DNA of 64,000 nt from Bog-473 sp963701955 (GCA_963701955.1 OY969694.1:1240001-1304000), one strand, 5' to 3'; shown: positions 34,829 to 43,768, counted from the first letter of the stretch. Notes: generated by a model from the letters alone, not told the origin. Numbers and translations are program-made.

Positions 34829-35949
34829 ACCTCGGCCGCCGCTCCCGTTCTCACCCGTTGCCTCGATGCCCGGCGCGGCACCGTCGTGATCGAGCTGGCC
34901 GCGGGGGACGCTGTCGCGGGAACCCGCCCCGCGCCCCAGTACCTGCGTAGCGCCGCCGCCGCCTGGGGGTTCTGGTTCGTCGCGTTCACCACGCTGGTCC
35001 CGTAGTCCCAGAACGTGACCTCGAACACGTTGTGCGTCGAGCACCACTGGGACATGGAACGGATGTACACCGCGTTGTCGCCCCCGCACACGGCACCGCT
35101 CGACACGGACACCGGCTTGCCGTTGGAGCACCGACCCCATCCGAGCCCCCACTCGGGGAAGACCATCGGCTTGTGGTGCTGTGCAGAGAACTGGGCCAAC
35201 CAGTCGAGACCGTAGGGCTGTGTGACGATGTTCGCGAATTCCGCCGCTGCTCCGGGGTACGTCTGCCACTCCACGTCGAAGATGTCGAGCCCGACGTAGC
35301 TGACGTAGGCATTGCCGGGATAGTACGCACCGAGATCCCCGGCGCCGAACTGGTCGCCTCGGCTGGGGTTCCATTCGAAACTGAAATGTGCGCCGGGTAT
35401 GGCCTGCATCGCTGTGACGATGTGACGCCAGTAGTGGATGAACGGGGAAGGGCGGCCGATGGCCCCCCACGGGAACCAGAACCCGTTGAACTCCCAACCC
35501 AGACGGAGGATCGCATCACCCTGGCCCGCAGCCACCAGCGCCTGCGCCAGGCTGGCGAAGTAGAGGTCGTAGGCACCGGTCGCCCCGGCGGCCAGGGTCC
35601 CACCCGAGCTCGGCAGTATCGGGACCCCCCAAATCGGTTGGTACCCCAGGGATGACCAGGTCGAAAGCGATGACGACGATGGGTGGGCGATGTCAGCCCA
35701 CGAGGAGCCGTCGAGGAAGTCCATGACGTAGTGCACGCCGCTGCCGACCTGGGTCTGGAAGCCGGTGACACGAGGCACATTGGCCGGACCTGCGTAGACG
35801 CCAAGTGCTGCGTGGTTGACGGCCTGGTTTCGATGGGACACCGTGGCCGCCCCACCGTCGGCGGGAGCGACCAGGGAGGCGACGCCCACCGCGCCAACCA
35901 GTGCGAGCGGCACCAGCGGACGGCACGCCATGAGGAGGAGTCGATTCAT
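34768..35949 (-). CDS. secreted GH26-like glycoside hydrolase
   Basis: 393 residues from ATG 35949. A signal peptide (MNRLLLMACRPLVPLALVGA) ends near the AATVSH region. The catalytic domain shows ILRLGWEFNGFWFPWG (acid/base Glu) and MVFPEWGLGWG (nucleophile Glu), spaced as in GH26 beta-mannanase-like (beta/alpha)8 hydrolases, with FSFEWNPSRGD between. A Ser/Pro/Arg-rich tail of ~45 residues follows. It sits at the end of the exopolysaccharide cluster, so it may trim the polymer during export rather than digest plant mannan; that is inference. Confidence 0.88.
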   Translation of the reverse strand: MNRLLLMACRPLVPLALVGAVGVASLVAPADGGAATVSHRNQAVNHAALGVYAGPANVPRVTGFQTQVGSGVHYVMDFLDGSSWADIAHPSSSSLSTWSSLGYQPIWGVPILPSSGGTLAAGATGAYDLYFASLAQALVAAGQGDAILRLGWEFNGFWFPWGAIGRPSPFIHYWRHIVTAMQAIPGAHFSFEWNPSRGDQFGAGDLGAYYPGNAYVSYVGLDIFDVEWQTYPGAAAEFANIVTQPYGLDWLAQFSAQHHKPMVFPEWGLGWGRCSNGKPVSVSSGAVCGGDNAVYIRSMSQWCSTHNVFEVTFWDYGTSVVNATNQNPQAAAALRRYWGAGRVPATASPAASSITTVPRRASRQRVRTGAAAEVQRPSGSSTETRGREPRGAL

Positions 35950-36056
35950 CGCATTCGGTGGGCCCGCCACTGGAGGCCAAAAACAAGACTAGGGCACTGC
36001 CATCCAATCACCGTGTCAGGACCGCCTCATGTCGATCGGCGCGGTCGTGAAGAAGC

Positions 36057-36269
36057 ATGGTCGCCTACTGGGCTCATCTGGCGACGGCCGTCATGCGCCA
36101 CGTGGGACGCGTCCTGCGTCCGCGAGGTATGGCACACATCGAGGTGCACCTCTCCTTCAGTGACAACGGTCGCCTCCACGTGCGCATCTTCGCCGCAAAC
36201 CGTGAAGGGATTGCGCCGTGGTGCCATCTGCGCCGCCGAGGGGACGGAGTGCACCTGAACACGAATTGA
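36057..36269 (+). CDS. small ORF of unknown status
   Basis: 70 residues from an ATG with GAAGAAGC just upstream. A stretch AHIEVHLSFSDNGRLHVRIF could form a beta-hairpin; no family is recognised. It is the only plausible gene in 35950-36487, a 538-bp gap that also holds the inverted repeat at 36427-36446. The short length and several competing frames make it doubtful. Confidence 0.25.
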   Translation: MVAYWAHLATAVMRHVGRVLRPRGMAHIEVHLSFSDNGRLHVRIFAANREGIAPWCHLRRRGDGVHLNTN

Positions 36270-36426
36270 GCGAGATCGGCCTCAACGACTCGCCAACGAC
36301 GTCTCCGCAGCGGTGGTCGGAGGCCCTTCGACTCCGAGTCGGAGGGCAACTCTCGATTCACGCGCAGCCAGGTCGAGCTCCGCCAGAAGGGGCGAGCTGA
36401 GCGACACGACCCCTGCGCCTCGACGG

Positions 36427-36446
36427 ATAGTTCTGTGTTGAACTAT
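36427..36446. promoter_or_regulatory. inverted repeat ATAGTT-N8-AACTAT upstream of the LLM gene
   Basis: Arms ATAGTT (36427-36432) and AACTAT (36441-36446) are perfectly inverted around 8 bp, 41 bp before the LLM flavin oxidoreductase start. The same TAGTT-N8-AACTA geometry recurs at 43707-43724 and, with one decayed arm, at 43151-43168. The form suits a dimeric MarR or TetR regulator. Confidence 0.6.
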
Positions 36447-36487
36447 TATGGCGTAGCGCATCAGCCGGTCTCCGCCGAGGGGGAAGC

Positions 36488-37441
36488 ATGCAGATCGGGT
36501 TTCTCGCCGATGTCAGGAACCCGCCGCCCTGGGAACGGCCCTGGTCCGACCATTACGCGTGCACGCTCGAGTTCGTCGAGGAGGCGGATCGGCTGGGGGC
36601 GAGCTCCATCTGGCTCGGCGAGCACCACCAGACGACCGACGGGTACCTCCCCCAACCGCTGACCTTTGCCGCCGCCATCGCGGCGCGCACCACGAGCATC
36701 CGGATCGGGACCCAGGTCCTCATCGCCCCGCTGCGCCATCCTCAGCACATCGCCGAGGAGGCCGCGATCGTCGACATCCTGAGCAACGGGCGCCTCGAGC
36801 TGGGATTCGGCGCGGGATACGTCCCCAAGGAGTTCGACGCGTTCGGCGTGGACCGGTCGGAGCGGTTCGACCGACTGGACCGCACGGTGCTCGAGGTCCG
36901 CAGGCTCATGTCCGAGGTGATCAGCCCACGGCCGCTGCAGGACCCGGTCCCCATGTGGGTCGGCTACTTCGGCGCGGGAGCCCGCCGCGCCGGCCGGATG
37001 GGAGTGGGTCTCCTCAGCGTCTTGTCCTGGTGCCTCGCGCCGTACCTCGAGGGCCTCGCGGAAGGTGGGCATGACCCCGCCACGGCCCGCATGGCCGGCG
37101 GACTGGACCTCATCGTGACGGAGGACCCCGAGCGCACGAGGGGACTGCTCGAGCCCCACGTGAGCTACCAAGCCGATGCCTACGGCGTGCTCCGGGACGA
37201 GGTCGAGCGCCATGAGGGCCGGGAGCCCAGCCCGGAGGCCCGCCGGGGTTCCGCCTCGCACCAGAGCTACCAGATCCTCACACCCGACCATGCGGTTGCG
37301 CTCATTCGTGAACGGACGCGTGGCCTCCCGGTCTCCTTCATCACCCCGTGGCTCACCGTCGGAGGGATGCCCGACGAATTCGTCCACGACCACATCAGGT
37401 TGACCACGACGAAGGTAGCCCCCGCGCTGGCCGACGACTGA
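36488..37441 (+). CDS. LLM-class flavin-dependent oxidoreductase (luciferase-like)
   Basis: 317 residues from ATG 36488. The luciferase-like TIM-barrel pattern is visible: IGFLADV at the start, ASSIWLGEHHQTTDGYLPQP, RTTSIRIGTQVLIAPLRHP, HIAEEAAIVDILSNGRLELG and FGAGYVPKEFDAFGV. These enzymes use FMN or F420 and often act as monooxygenases; the cofactor is not determinable by eye. First gene of a plus-strand set with an SRPBCC gene 61 bp downstream and MarR after it. Confidence 0.92.
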   Translation: MQIGFLADVRNPPPWERPWSDHYACTLEFVEEADRLGASSIWLGEHHQTTDGYLPQPLTFAAAIAARTTSIRIGTQVLIAPLRHPQHIAEEAAIVDILSNGRLELGFGAGYVPKEFDAFGVDRSERFDRLDRTVLEVRRLMSEVISPRPLQDPVPMWVGYFGAGARRAGRMGVGLLSVLSWCLAPYLEGLAEGGHDPATARMAGGLDLIVTEDPERTRGLLEPHVSYQADAYGVLRDEVERHEGREPSPEARRGSASHQSYQILTPDHAVALIRERTRGLPVSFITPWLTVGGMPDEFVHDHIRLTTTKVAPALADD

Positions 37442-37502
37442 CCCGACCACCCGACCGCCGGACCCTGCCGCACCAAGCAGAGCCCCACACCAAGGACAGG
37501 AC

Positions 37503-37949
37503 ATGCCAAAGGCTCTCATGGAGACGACGATCGACAAGCCGGCCGACGAGGTCTGGGCGACGATCCGTGAATTCGCCGGGATCGACTGGTACCCGGGTGT
37601 CGAGTCGTGCCGAGAGGAGGGTGACGTGCGCATCGCCAAGATGGCGGGCTTCGGGCTCGAGGTCGACGAGCGCCTGGTCCACCACGACGACGAGCAGCGG
37701 ACCTACACCTACGCCGTCGTCGGTTTCCGTGGCGACACCGCCTTCGATCTCGGGGGCGGCCGCGTACTCGATCTGAGCACGATGACCGACCACCACCGTG
37801 CCACCATCACGGTCCTCCCGCTGGACGACGACAGCAGCCGGGTGACCTACGAACTCCAGCTCGATCCGGGCCACGACCAGACGTTCGAAGCCACGTCGGG
37901 GCAGTACCAGGCGGTGTTGGAGCATCTCAAGAAGCACCTGGAAGGTTGA
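37503..37949 (+). CDS. SRPBCC (START-like) family protein, copy 1
   Basis: 148 residues. It begins with ALMETTIDKPADEVWATIRE, the first strand and helix of a polyketide-cyclase/Bet v1-like cavity fold, with FDLGGGRVLDLSTMTDHHRA in the middle and GHDQTFEATSGQYQAVLEHL at the C-terminal helix. It is paralogous to the gene at 43199-43660 at the same positions. Such proteins bind hydrophobic ligands; whether this one is an enzyme or a carrier is unclear. Likely co-transcribed with the LLM gene. Confidence 0.85.
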   Translation: MPKALMETTIDKPADEVWATIREFAGIDWYPGVESCREEGDVRIAKMAGFGLEVDERLVHHDDEQRTYTYAVVGFRGDTAFDLGGGRVLDLSTMTDHHRATITVLPLDDDSSRVTYELQLDPGHDQTFEATSGQYQAVLEHLKKHLEG

Positions 37950-38030
37950 ACAGCGTCGCCCAGGGGACCCACCGTCGGATCGCCCGAGGCCCGAAACGGC
38001 TCGGCGGTGACCCGGGCTAGATTCGCCGGG

Positions 38031-38504
38031 ATGTCGCCGCTGCCCGAGAGTCGCGAGGAGCCGGGTCGGCAGAACCTCGCGAGGTTCCACGAGGCCGTCT
38101 ACATGTTCACGGCCGCCGAGCGACGCTTGATCGCCCGCTACAAACGGGCCGGAGACAGTCTCTCCCCCGGTCGGGTGCAGGCACTCAATGTCCTGCTGCG
38201 GGAGAACGAGGCTTCGGCCGGAACGCTGGCCCGCGAAGCCGGACTGAAGCCGAACAGCATCACGCCCATGATCGAACAGCTCGAACGCAGCGGCGTGATC
38301 ACCCGTCGACGTGACGAGACCGATCGCCGGATGTGGTGGATCTCGTTGACGGACAGAGGTCGCTCCGAGCTCGCCGAGCTCAGAGACGAATGGGACGCAC
38401 GATTCGCCGAGGCCTTCGCCGACACGAGCGACCGGGACCTGGCTGTCGCCAGCCGGGTCCTCGAGCGTCTCGCCGACGTCTTCACCGCGTTCATTCCCAA
38501 CTGA
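38031..38504 (+). CDS. MarR family transcriptional regulator
   Basis: 157 residues from ATG 38031 (GTG 38007 is in frame). Winged helix-turn-helix: SAGTLAREAGLKPNSITPMI, the wing with RRRDETDRRMWWISLTDRGR, and flanking helices for dimerisation. MarR proteins typically release DNA on binding phenolic or lipophilic ligands. It lies between the SRPBCC gene and the convergent P450 gene, inside the block with the three TAGTT-N8-AACTA sites, and is the best local candidate to bind them. Confidence 0.92.
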   Translation: MSPLPESREEPGRQNLARFHEAVYMFTAAERRLIARYKRAGDSLSPGRVQALNVLLRENEASAGTLAREAGLKPNSITPMIEQLERSGVITRRRDETDRRMWWISLTDRGRSELAELRDEWDARFAEAFADTSDRDLAVASRVLERLADVFTAFIPN

Positions 38505-38543
38505 TCCGGTTGCGGCAGGTGGGCCGCGCCCGACCGTGCCGCT

Positions 38544-39740
38544 CTATGAAGGCAGGATCGCGACCGGAAGCGAGTCCCAGCCGCGCACCTCGGTGTCGTC
38601 GTGGTTGAACCGTGCCGCGCTCATGTCGACCTCCCAGTCCGGGAAGCGCTTGAGCACCTCGTCGAAGAGCACACGACCCTCCAGCCGGGCCAGGGCCTGT
38701 CCGAGGCAGTAGTGGCTGCCGAAGCCGAAGGTCATGAAGGTGCCGACCGGTCGCCGCACGTCGAACGTCTCGGGGTCGGGGTACTGCCGCTCGTCCCGAT
38801 TGGCCGACGGGATCAGCATCGCCAGGATGCTCCCTTCGGGGACGACCTGTCCGTGGAACTCCACGTCGCGCGCCACGTAGCGACAGGTGAGGGTGGAAGG
38901 CGTCTCGCATCGCAAAGCCTCTTCGACCGCGTTGGGGATCAACGAGGCGTCCTCCACGAGGAGACGTCGCTGATCGGGGTTCTCCCCAAGCAGCTTGGCC
39001 GTCCAGCTGATCCAGTTCCTCGTCGTCTCGTTGCCGGCGGCACTGACGATGCTGACGTAGGCCATGAGCTCCTCGCGGGTCAACGTTCGACTCGTCCCCG
39101 TCTCGTCCTCGAATTCGGTGTGGAGGAGCTTGGTCATGATGTCGTCGGATGGGTGCTCGGCCCGCCAGTTGATGTAGTCGACGAACATCTCTCCACTCAA
39201 GACCCCCGCACGGTCGTCGGCATCCCGGGTGCGGTAGTCGGCGAAGGTGTCCCGGATGGAGGCCTGGTCCTGTTCGGGGATACCCACGAGCATGCCGATG
39301 ACCCGCATCGGCACTGCCTTGGACACCTCGGCGACGAAGTCGAACTGATCCATTCCCACCAAGGGGTCGAGGATGTCGGCGCACAGCCTCCTCACCCTCG
39401 GCTCGAGCTCGCTGATGCGCTTGGGTGTGAACATGCGCGAGAGCAGGGCGCGGTGAATGGCGTGCGTGGGATCGTCCTCCATCACCACGGTCCCGGGCGG
39501 CCAGTGCACGTTGGCCATCAGCGTCCCCAGGGTGACGCCGCGCCCGGAGATCAGGGATTCACGGTCGATATGGGCCTGCTGAATGTCGTCGTAGCGACTC
39601 AACAGATAGAAGCGATCCTTCTCGTCGTGGTACAGCGGCGCCTCGTCACGCAGCCGCCGGGCCAGCGAATAGGGGTTCATCGCCGTTTCGGGGTCATAGG
39701 GGTCGAAGACGAGGTCGCTGGCCTGAGCCGTCACAGTCAT
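38544..39740 (-). CDS. cytochrome P450
   Basis: 398 residues. The I-helix oxygen-binding motif is SAAGNETTRNW, the K-helix ExxR is within VEEALRCET, and the heme loop FGFGSHYCLGQALARLE puts the thiolate Cys near residue 345. A soluble class-I bacterial P450 that needs ferredoxin and reductase, neither encoded nearby. Hydroxylates a small hydrophobic substrate, in line with the LLM and SRPBCC neighbours. First gene of its strand in this spot; the cupin and amidohydrolase genes are upstream on the same strand. Confidence 0.96.
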   Translation of the reverse strand: MTVTAQASDLVFDPYDPETAMNPYSLARRLRDEAPLYHDEKDRFYLLSRYDDIQQAHIDRESLISGRGVTLGTLMANVHWPPGTVVMEDDPTHAIHRALLSRMFTPKRISELEPRVRRLCADILDPLVGMDQFDFVAEVSKAVPMRVIGMLVGIPEQDQASIRDTFADYRTRDADDRAGVLSGEMFVDYINWRAEHPSDDIMTKLLHTEFEDETGTSRTLTREELMAYVSIVSAAGNETTRNWISWTAKLLGENPDQRRLLVEDASLIPNAVEEALRCETPSTLTCRYVARDVEFHGQVVPEGSILAMLIPSANRDERQYPDPETFDVRRPVGTFMTFGFGSHYCLGQALARLEGRVLFDEVLKRFPDWEVDMSAARFNHDDTEVRGWDSLPVAILPS

Positions 39741-39815
39741 GGTTCACCATCCTGCACGTTCACGTTCCCTCCATTGTGCTCACTGTCTCCATCCATGGTG
39801 CCTCCCGTGTGGCCC

Positions 39816-40256
39816 TCACAGACCTACCGCCACGGCCAGCATGCGGCAACCGTCGACTCCGGTTTCGAATGCGTGGTCCACCCCGGGCAGCACGACGCAG
39901 TCACCGCCCCTGAGCGCCCGCTCATCGGTGTCGACGACCAGCGTGGTGGAACCCGAGACGATGAAGACCAGCTCGAGGGCGTCCTGGTGGTGCAGGACAG
40001 TGCAGATCTCGGGTCCCGAACCGCCCTGGGGTGGATCGTGATCGACCACGATCCAGCGGAGCTGGCCGGGCGTCAAGCGGAGGTCGCGGTACTCGCCGAC
40101 CTGTTCGGGAGCGGACGGCGGCGGGCTCGTCTCGGTGGCCCACAGCGTGCCGCTGCGCACGCCCAGGATGCCTTCGAAGACGGCCGGTGAGACGTCGTCG
40201 TCCTCGAGGACGCACGAGCGCCCCTGCTCGTCGACGCCGGTGATGATCCGCCTCAT
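39816..40256 (-). CDS. cupin-domain protein
   Basis: 146 residues. The cupin barrel is seen in ALELVFIVSGSTTLVVDTDE and LRGGDCVVLPGVDHAFETGV; the metal His set is incomplete compared with classical cupins (VLHHQDALE supplies two His). Could be a sensor, isomerase or dioxygenase-like enzyme. Its ATG overlaps the stop of the amidohydrolase gene by 4 bp (40253-40256). Confidence 0.85.
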   Translation of the reverse strand: MRRIITGVDEQGRSCVLEDDDVSPAVFEGILGVRSGTLWATETSPPPSAPEQVGEYRDLRLTPGQLRWIVVDHDPPQGGSGPEICTVLHHQDALELVFIVSGSTTLVVDTDERALRGGDCVVLPGVDHAFETGVDGCRMLAVAVGL

Positions 40257-41956
40257 GGAGTGCCTCCCCCGGGGCTCAGCACGGTGCCGGGCAGGGCGCC
40301 GGTGTGCATCCCGTCACGGTACAGGACCTCGCCGTTGACCAGCGTGGCCACCATTCCGACCGACTCACACGTGACCCGCTTCCCGGCCCCCGGAAGGCCA
40401 TTGTCGGCATCGGGCACGGCCGGTGAGATCGTCTCGGGGTCGAAGATGTTGACATCGGCCACTGCGCCCTCGCGGAGCACCCCGCGCCCACCCAGGCCGC
40501 CCCACACCGATGCCGGGTCGGACGTGAACATGCGCACACCCTCCTCCCAGCTGAACTCCTGCTCTTGGCGCACCCAGTATCCGAGGAAGAACGTTGGGAT
40601 CACCCAGTCGGCGGCCTGGGCCACATGCGCTCCGGTGTCCGCCTGCGAGATCACGCTGCAGGGATGGCGGAGCATCTCGAGCCAGGTGGCCCGGTCGTGA
40701 TTCCACGTCACGGGCTGCGAGAACAGCTGGTGGAAGTCACTCTCGAGGCTTAGGTCGACGAAAACCTCGTGGGGATCCTTCCCCTCCCGCCGCGCTCGCT
40801 GTGCCACCGTGTCGTAGGGGGGCAGGGGCCGGTCGAGGATCGACATCGTGTCCCAGTCGGGGGGACGCGCTCCGAGGCCGTGGACGAGCGGGTACGGGCC
40901 GTTTCGTGCCACACCGAGCAGCTCGGCGCGACGCTCGGGGTCGAGCAATGCGGCGCGCTGCTCGGCCAGCGGTCGCGCCCTGAGGTCGCTCCACAGGGGA
41001 AGGCGGTCGAAAGGCAGCCGAGCCCGGAAGCCAACGATGGAGGTCTGCGGGCGACACGAGACGGACGCGATCATCCGCGCTCCGCGGTGGGCCGCGTCGA
41101 CGAAGCTCTCGAGCGTGAGCTCGGGCTTGGGCGGGCCAGTGCCGAAGACGAACTGGACCGGCAGGCCGGAGGCCACCGACAGCTCGACCGCATCGTCCCA
41201 ATAGGCCCCGCCCAGCTGCACCGCACCTCGGCCGAAGTCCGCCAGCACGCGGGTAATCCCGTCGATCTCCCGGCGCGACGCCATCCCGCACACGATTCGG
41301 GGGTCCATGTCGTGCACGTCGACGTCGTCGCCGTAATAGGAGAACAAGGAGGAGCCAGGGAGCATGGAGGAGAACCCGAGCGCTCCGGCGCGCAGGGCCG
41401 ACTCCAGCTCGGCACAGATCGCCGCCACCTCCTCCTCGCTGGCGCCGTCGTGGTCGAAGGCACGCTCGCCGAGCACGTAGCTGCGCAGCGCACCGTGACC
41501 CACAATGGCCCCGAAGTTCACCCCCTTGGGCAGGCGGGCGATCGTGGTCAGGTAGTCGGCAAAGCTCTCCCACTCCCACGAAACCGCCGCGTCGAGAGTC
41601 GGCCGATGGATGTCCTCGGCGATCTCGAGGGCGGGCAGGATGAAGACCTCGCGCTCCTTGTCGTCGTGGCAGGGTGCCACGGCAATCCCGCAATTGCCCA
41701 TGACCGCGGAGGTCACGCCGTGCGAAGCGGCCGGACCCAGGGGGTCCCAGCAAATCTGAGCGTCGAGATGCGTGTGGTTGTCGACGAAGCCCGGGGTCAC
41801 GAACAGCCCGTCGGCGTCGATCTCCTCCGCTCCGGTCTCGCCCACCCGTCCGATGGCGGCGATACGGCCCCCGCTCACGGCGACGTCGGCCCCGTAGCGC
41901 GGCTCACCGGTTCCGTCGACGACGGTGCCGCGGCGGATGACGACGTCGTAGCTCAC
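40253..41956 (-). CDS. D-aminoacylase-like amidohydrolase
   Basis: 567 residues. The metal-site motif VDNHTHLDAQICWDPLG, the MGNCGIAVAPC loop (the metal Cys of D-aminoacylases) and the C-terminal VADVNIFDPETI and VATLVNGEVLYRDG of the composite beta domain mark the N-acyl-D-amino-acid deacylase/dihydroorotase-like group. These hydrolyse amide bonds; relatives differ in substrate, so D-amino acid specificity is not claimed. Reads into the cupin gene with a 4-bp overlap. Confidence 0.9.
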   Translation of the reverse strand: MSYDVVIRRGTVVDGTGEPRYGADVAVSGGRIAAIGRVGETGAEEIDADGLFVTPGFVDNHTHLDAQICWDPLGPAASHGVTSAVMGNCGIAVAPCHDDKEREVFILPALEIAEDIHRPTLDAAVSWEWESFADYLTTIARLPKGVNFGAIVGHGALRSYVLGERAFDHDGASEEEVAAICAELESALRAGALGFSSMLPGSSLFSYYGDDVDVHDMDPRIVCGMASRREIDGITRVLADFGRGAVQLGGAYWDDAVELSVASGLPVQFVFGTGPPKPELTLESFVDAAHRGARMIASVSCRPQTSIVGFRARLPFDRLPLWSDLRARPLAEQRAALLDPERRAELLGVARNGPYPLVHGLGARPPDWDTMSILDRPLPPYDTVAQRARREGKDPHEVFVDLSLESDFHQLFSQPVTWNHDRATWLEMLRHPCSVISQADTGAHVAQAADWVIPTFFLGYWVRQEQEFSWEEGVRMFTSDPASVWGGLGGRGVLREGAVADVNIFDPETISPAVPDADNGLPGAGKRVTCESVGMVATLVNGEVLYRDGMHTGALPGTVLSPGGGTP

Positions 41957-42004
41957 CGCGCTGCCCTCCCTGTGATGTCGTCGCGGAGCGTCCGACCGGC
42001 CCCG

Positions 42005-43117
42005 TCAGATTCCGTAGAGCTCGCGGACGTTGTCGCACACGACGGCCTGACGCAGGCTGTCGGGCTGCCCTTCGAACATCCCGTCGAGCGCCTCCTTCGA
42101 ATGCGGCCATGTGCTCGTCTGGTGCGGGAAGTCGTTGCCCCACATCAGCGATCCAGCCCCGATGATGGAGTTGGTCAGGATTGCCGCACGGTCACGCATG
42201 AAGGTCATCTTGATGTTCTTGTGGAAGTAGTGGCTCGGTTCGTGCTCGGATCGAACCCCGTCCATGGTGTACAGGCGGTGCCAGTTGTAGTCGGCCGCCT
42301 CCATGACATGTGCGGCCCAGCCGGCGTCGTTCTCTGCGGACACCACCATCAGGTCGGGGTGACGATCGAAGAGCCCATAGGCGATCAGGTCGACCAGGAT
42401 CCCCTGGATCCCTGAGGCCATCGACATCATTTCGCCCGGCGACGGAATCTTGTTCCGACCGAATACGAGCTTCTTGTTGTTGCGGGCGGTCGTGAGGTGC
42501 AGGTGGAAGGGCATGCGTAGCTCGGAGCACGTCGCCCAAAGCGGGTCGAACCGCTGGTCGTAGTACGGGTTCTCATCGCCCGCGTACATGGCGACCATGA
42601 TCCCGACCAGCCCGTTCTCCTTGACCCGCTTGACCTCGGCGATCGCCGCCTCCACGTCCTCCGGGTTGATCATGGCGATCCCGAAGAAGCGATCGGGCTC
42701 CGCTCCGCAGAACTCCTCGGCCAGCCAGTCGTTGTAGGCACGGAACAGCGCACCTTGGAACTCGACGTCCTCAATGGGAAAGAACTGCATCCCGATGGTC
42801 GGGTAGAGGACCTCGGCATCGACGCCGTCACGCAGGATGTCGGCGACACGCACGCCCGAGTCGTAGCAACCTCGCGGGATGTCCTCGTCCCAGCGCCCCT
42901 CCCAGCGTTGCTCACCGTCCTCGCGGTAGCAGCCAGCGAGCAGCCCGACCGGTTGGAGCTTCACCCCGTTGTCGTAACTGAGGCGGTCGGTGGTCTCGTC
43001 ATGCGTGAGCTTCGGCGCACGATCACGAAACTTCGTGGGCAACCTGCCTGCCCAGAGGTCGGGAGGCTCAATGACATGCGAGTCCGCGGAGATCACGTTG
43101 TACGCCACATCGGACAT
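42005..43117 (-). CDS. amidohydrolase-2 family (ACMSD-like) metal-dependent hydrolase or decarboxylase
   Basis: 370 residues. It starts VISADSHVIEPPDLWAGRLP, the SxDxH variant of the metal motif in this family, with MPFHLHLTTA, VSAENDAGW and GNDFPHQTSTWP supplying later metal and acid positions. Members are hydrolases or non-oxidative decarboxylases such as ACMSD and hydroxybenzoate decarboxylases. The decayed operator-like site at 43151 is 34 bp upstream of the start. Probable head of amidohydrolase-D-aminoacylase-cupin transcription. Confidence 0.9.
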   Translation of the reverse strand: MSDVAYNVISADSHVIEPPDLWAGRLPTKFRDRAPKLTHDETTDRLSYDNGVKLQPVGLLAGCYREDGEQRWEGRWDEDIPRGCYDSGVRVADILRDGVDAEVLYPTIGMQFFPIEDVEFQGALFRAYNDWLAEEFCGAEPDRFFGIAMINPEDVEAAIAEVKRVKENGLVGIMVAMYAGDENPYYDQRFDPLWATCSELRMPFHLHLTTARNNKKLVFGRNKIPSPGEMMSMASGIQGILVDLIAYGLFDRHPDLMVVSAENDAGWAAHVMEAADYNWHRLYTMDGVRSEHEPSHYFHKNIKMTFMRDRAAILTNSIIGAGSLMWGNDFPHQTSTWPHSKEALDGMFEGQPDSLRQAVVCDNVRELYGI

Positions 43118-43150
43118 GGTGGGTTCCTCCTCTGCCGGGGTCGCTGAAAG

Positions 43151-43168
43151 TCCTTCTATATCGAACTA
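43151..43168. promoter_or_regulatory. degenerate copy of the TAGTT-N8-AACTA site
   Basis: Right arm AACTA (43164-43168) is intact; the left arm TCCTT (43151-43155) keeps three of five positions. Spacer end ATCG and the arm are shared with the 43707 site. It is 34 bp upstream of the amidohydrolase-2 start on the minus strand. Confidence 0.4.
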
Positions 43169-43198
43169 AATGAGTGTACCGACGGTCCCTCAGGGCTG

Positions 43199-43660
43199 TC
43201 AACGCTCCGCCGTTCCGACCTCGAGACGATCCCTCAGTCGCTCAATGACGGATCTGTACTGGCCGAGAGTCGAGTCGAGCGTCTGATCGTGCCCGTCGTC
43301 GAGCTCGAGCGTGTACAGCACCCTCGCGGTCGTGTCGTCGATCGCGACGACCGACAGGGTGGCCCTGTGATGGCCCACCATCGTTCCGAGGTCCAAGACG
43401 TTGCCACCGCCCAGATCGAAGCTCGTCTGCCCGCGCATGGCCGTGACGCCGTAAATGTAGGTCCGGTTGGCCGCGTCGTGCTCGAACTCGGTCTCTTCAA
43501 TTTCGAGGTCCATGCCGTCGGTGGTGACCGTGCGGACCTTGCCCTCGAGCGCGCACGAGTTGATTCCTCCGCTCCATCTGGGATCCCCGAAGTCACCGAT
43601 CACGTCCCACACTTCGTCGGCCGAACGCCCGATGGTGATCCCCACGGTCGACGTGCTCAC
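43199..43660 (-). CDS. SRPBCC (START-like) family protein, copy 2
   Basis: 153 residues. VGITIGRSADEVWDVIGDFG opens the fold, with FDLGGGNVLDLGTMVGHHRA and GHDQTLDSTLGQYRSVIERL matching the copy at 37503-37949 position by position. The two genes are duplicates at the two ends of the catabolic block. Transcribed away from the SDR at 43769 across the inverted repeat 43707-43724. Confidence 0.85.
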   Translation of the reverse strand: MSTSTVGITIGRSADEVWDVIGDFGDPRWSGGINSCALEGKVRTVTTDGMDLEIEETEFEHDAANRTYIYGVTAMRGQTSFDLGGGNVLDLGTMVGHHRATLSVVAIDDTTARVLYTLELDDGHDQTLDSTLGQYRSVIERLRDRLEVGTAER

Positions 43661-43706
43661 GCCCCCTCCCCTCGTCGATCGCCCAAGAGCGTCCCCACGG
43701 GGAAGC

Positions 43707-43724
43707 TAGTTTTGCATCGAACTA
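43707..43724. promoter_or_regulatory. inverted repeat TAGTT-N8-AACTA between SRPBCC and SDR genes
   Basis: TAGTT (43707-43711) and AACTA (43720-43724) are exact inverted arms with an 8-bp spacer, identical in geometry to 36427-36446. It sits in the 108-bp divergent gap and could control both genes. Confidence 0.6.
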
Positions 43725-43768
43725 TTGTCCAGAGCCCCGGGGGCCGGCTCCCGGTGAATGGGGGGACC

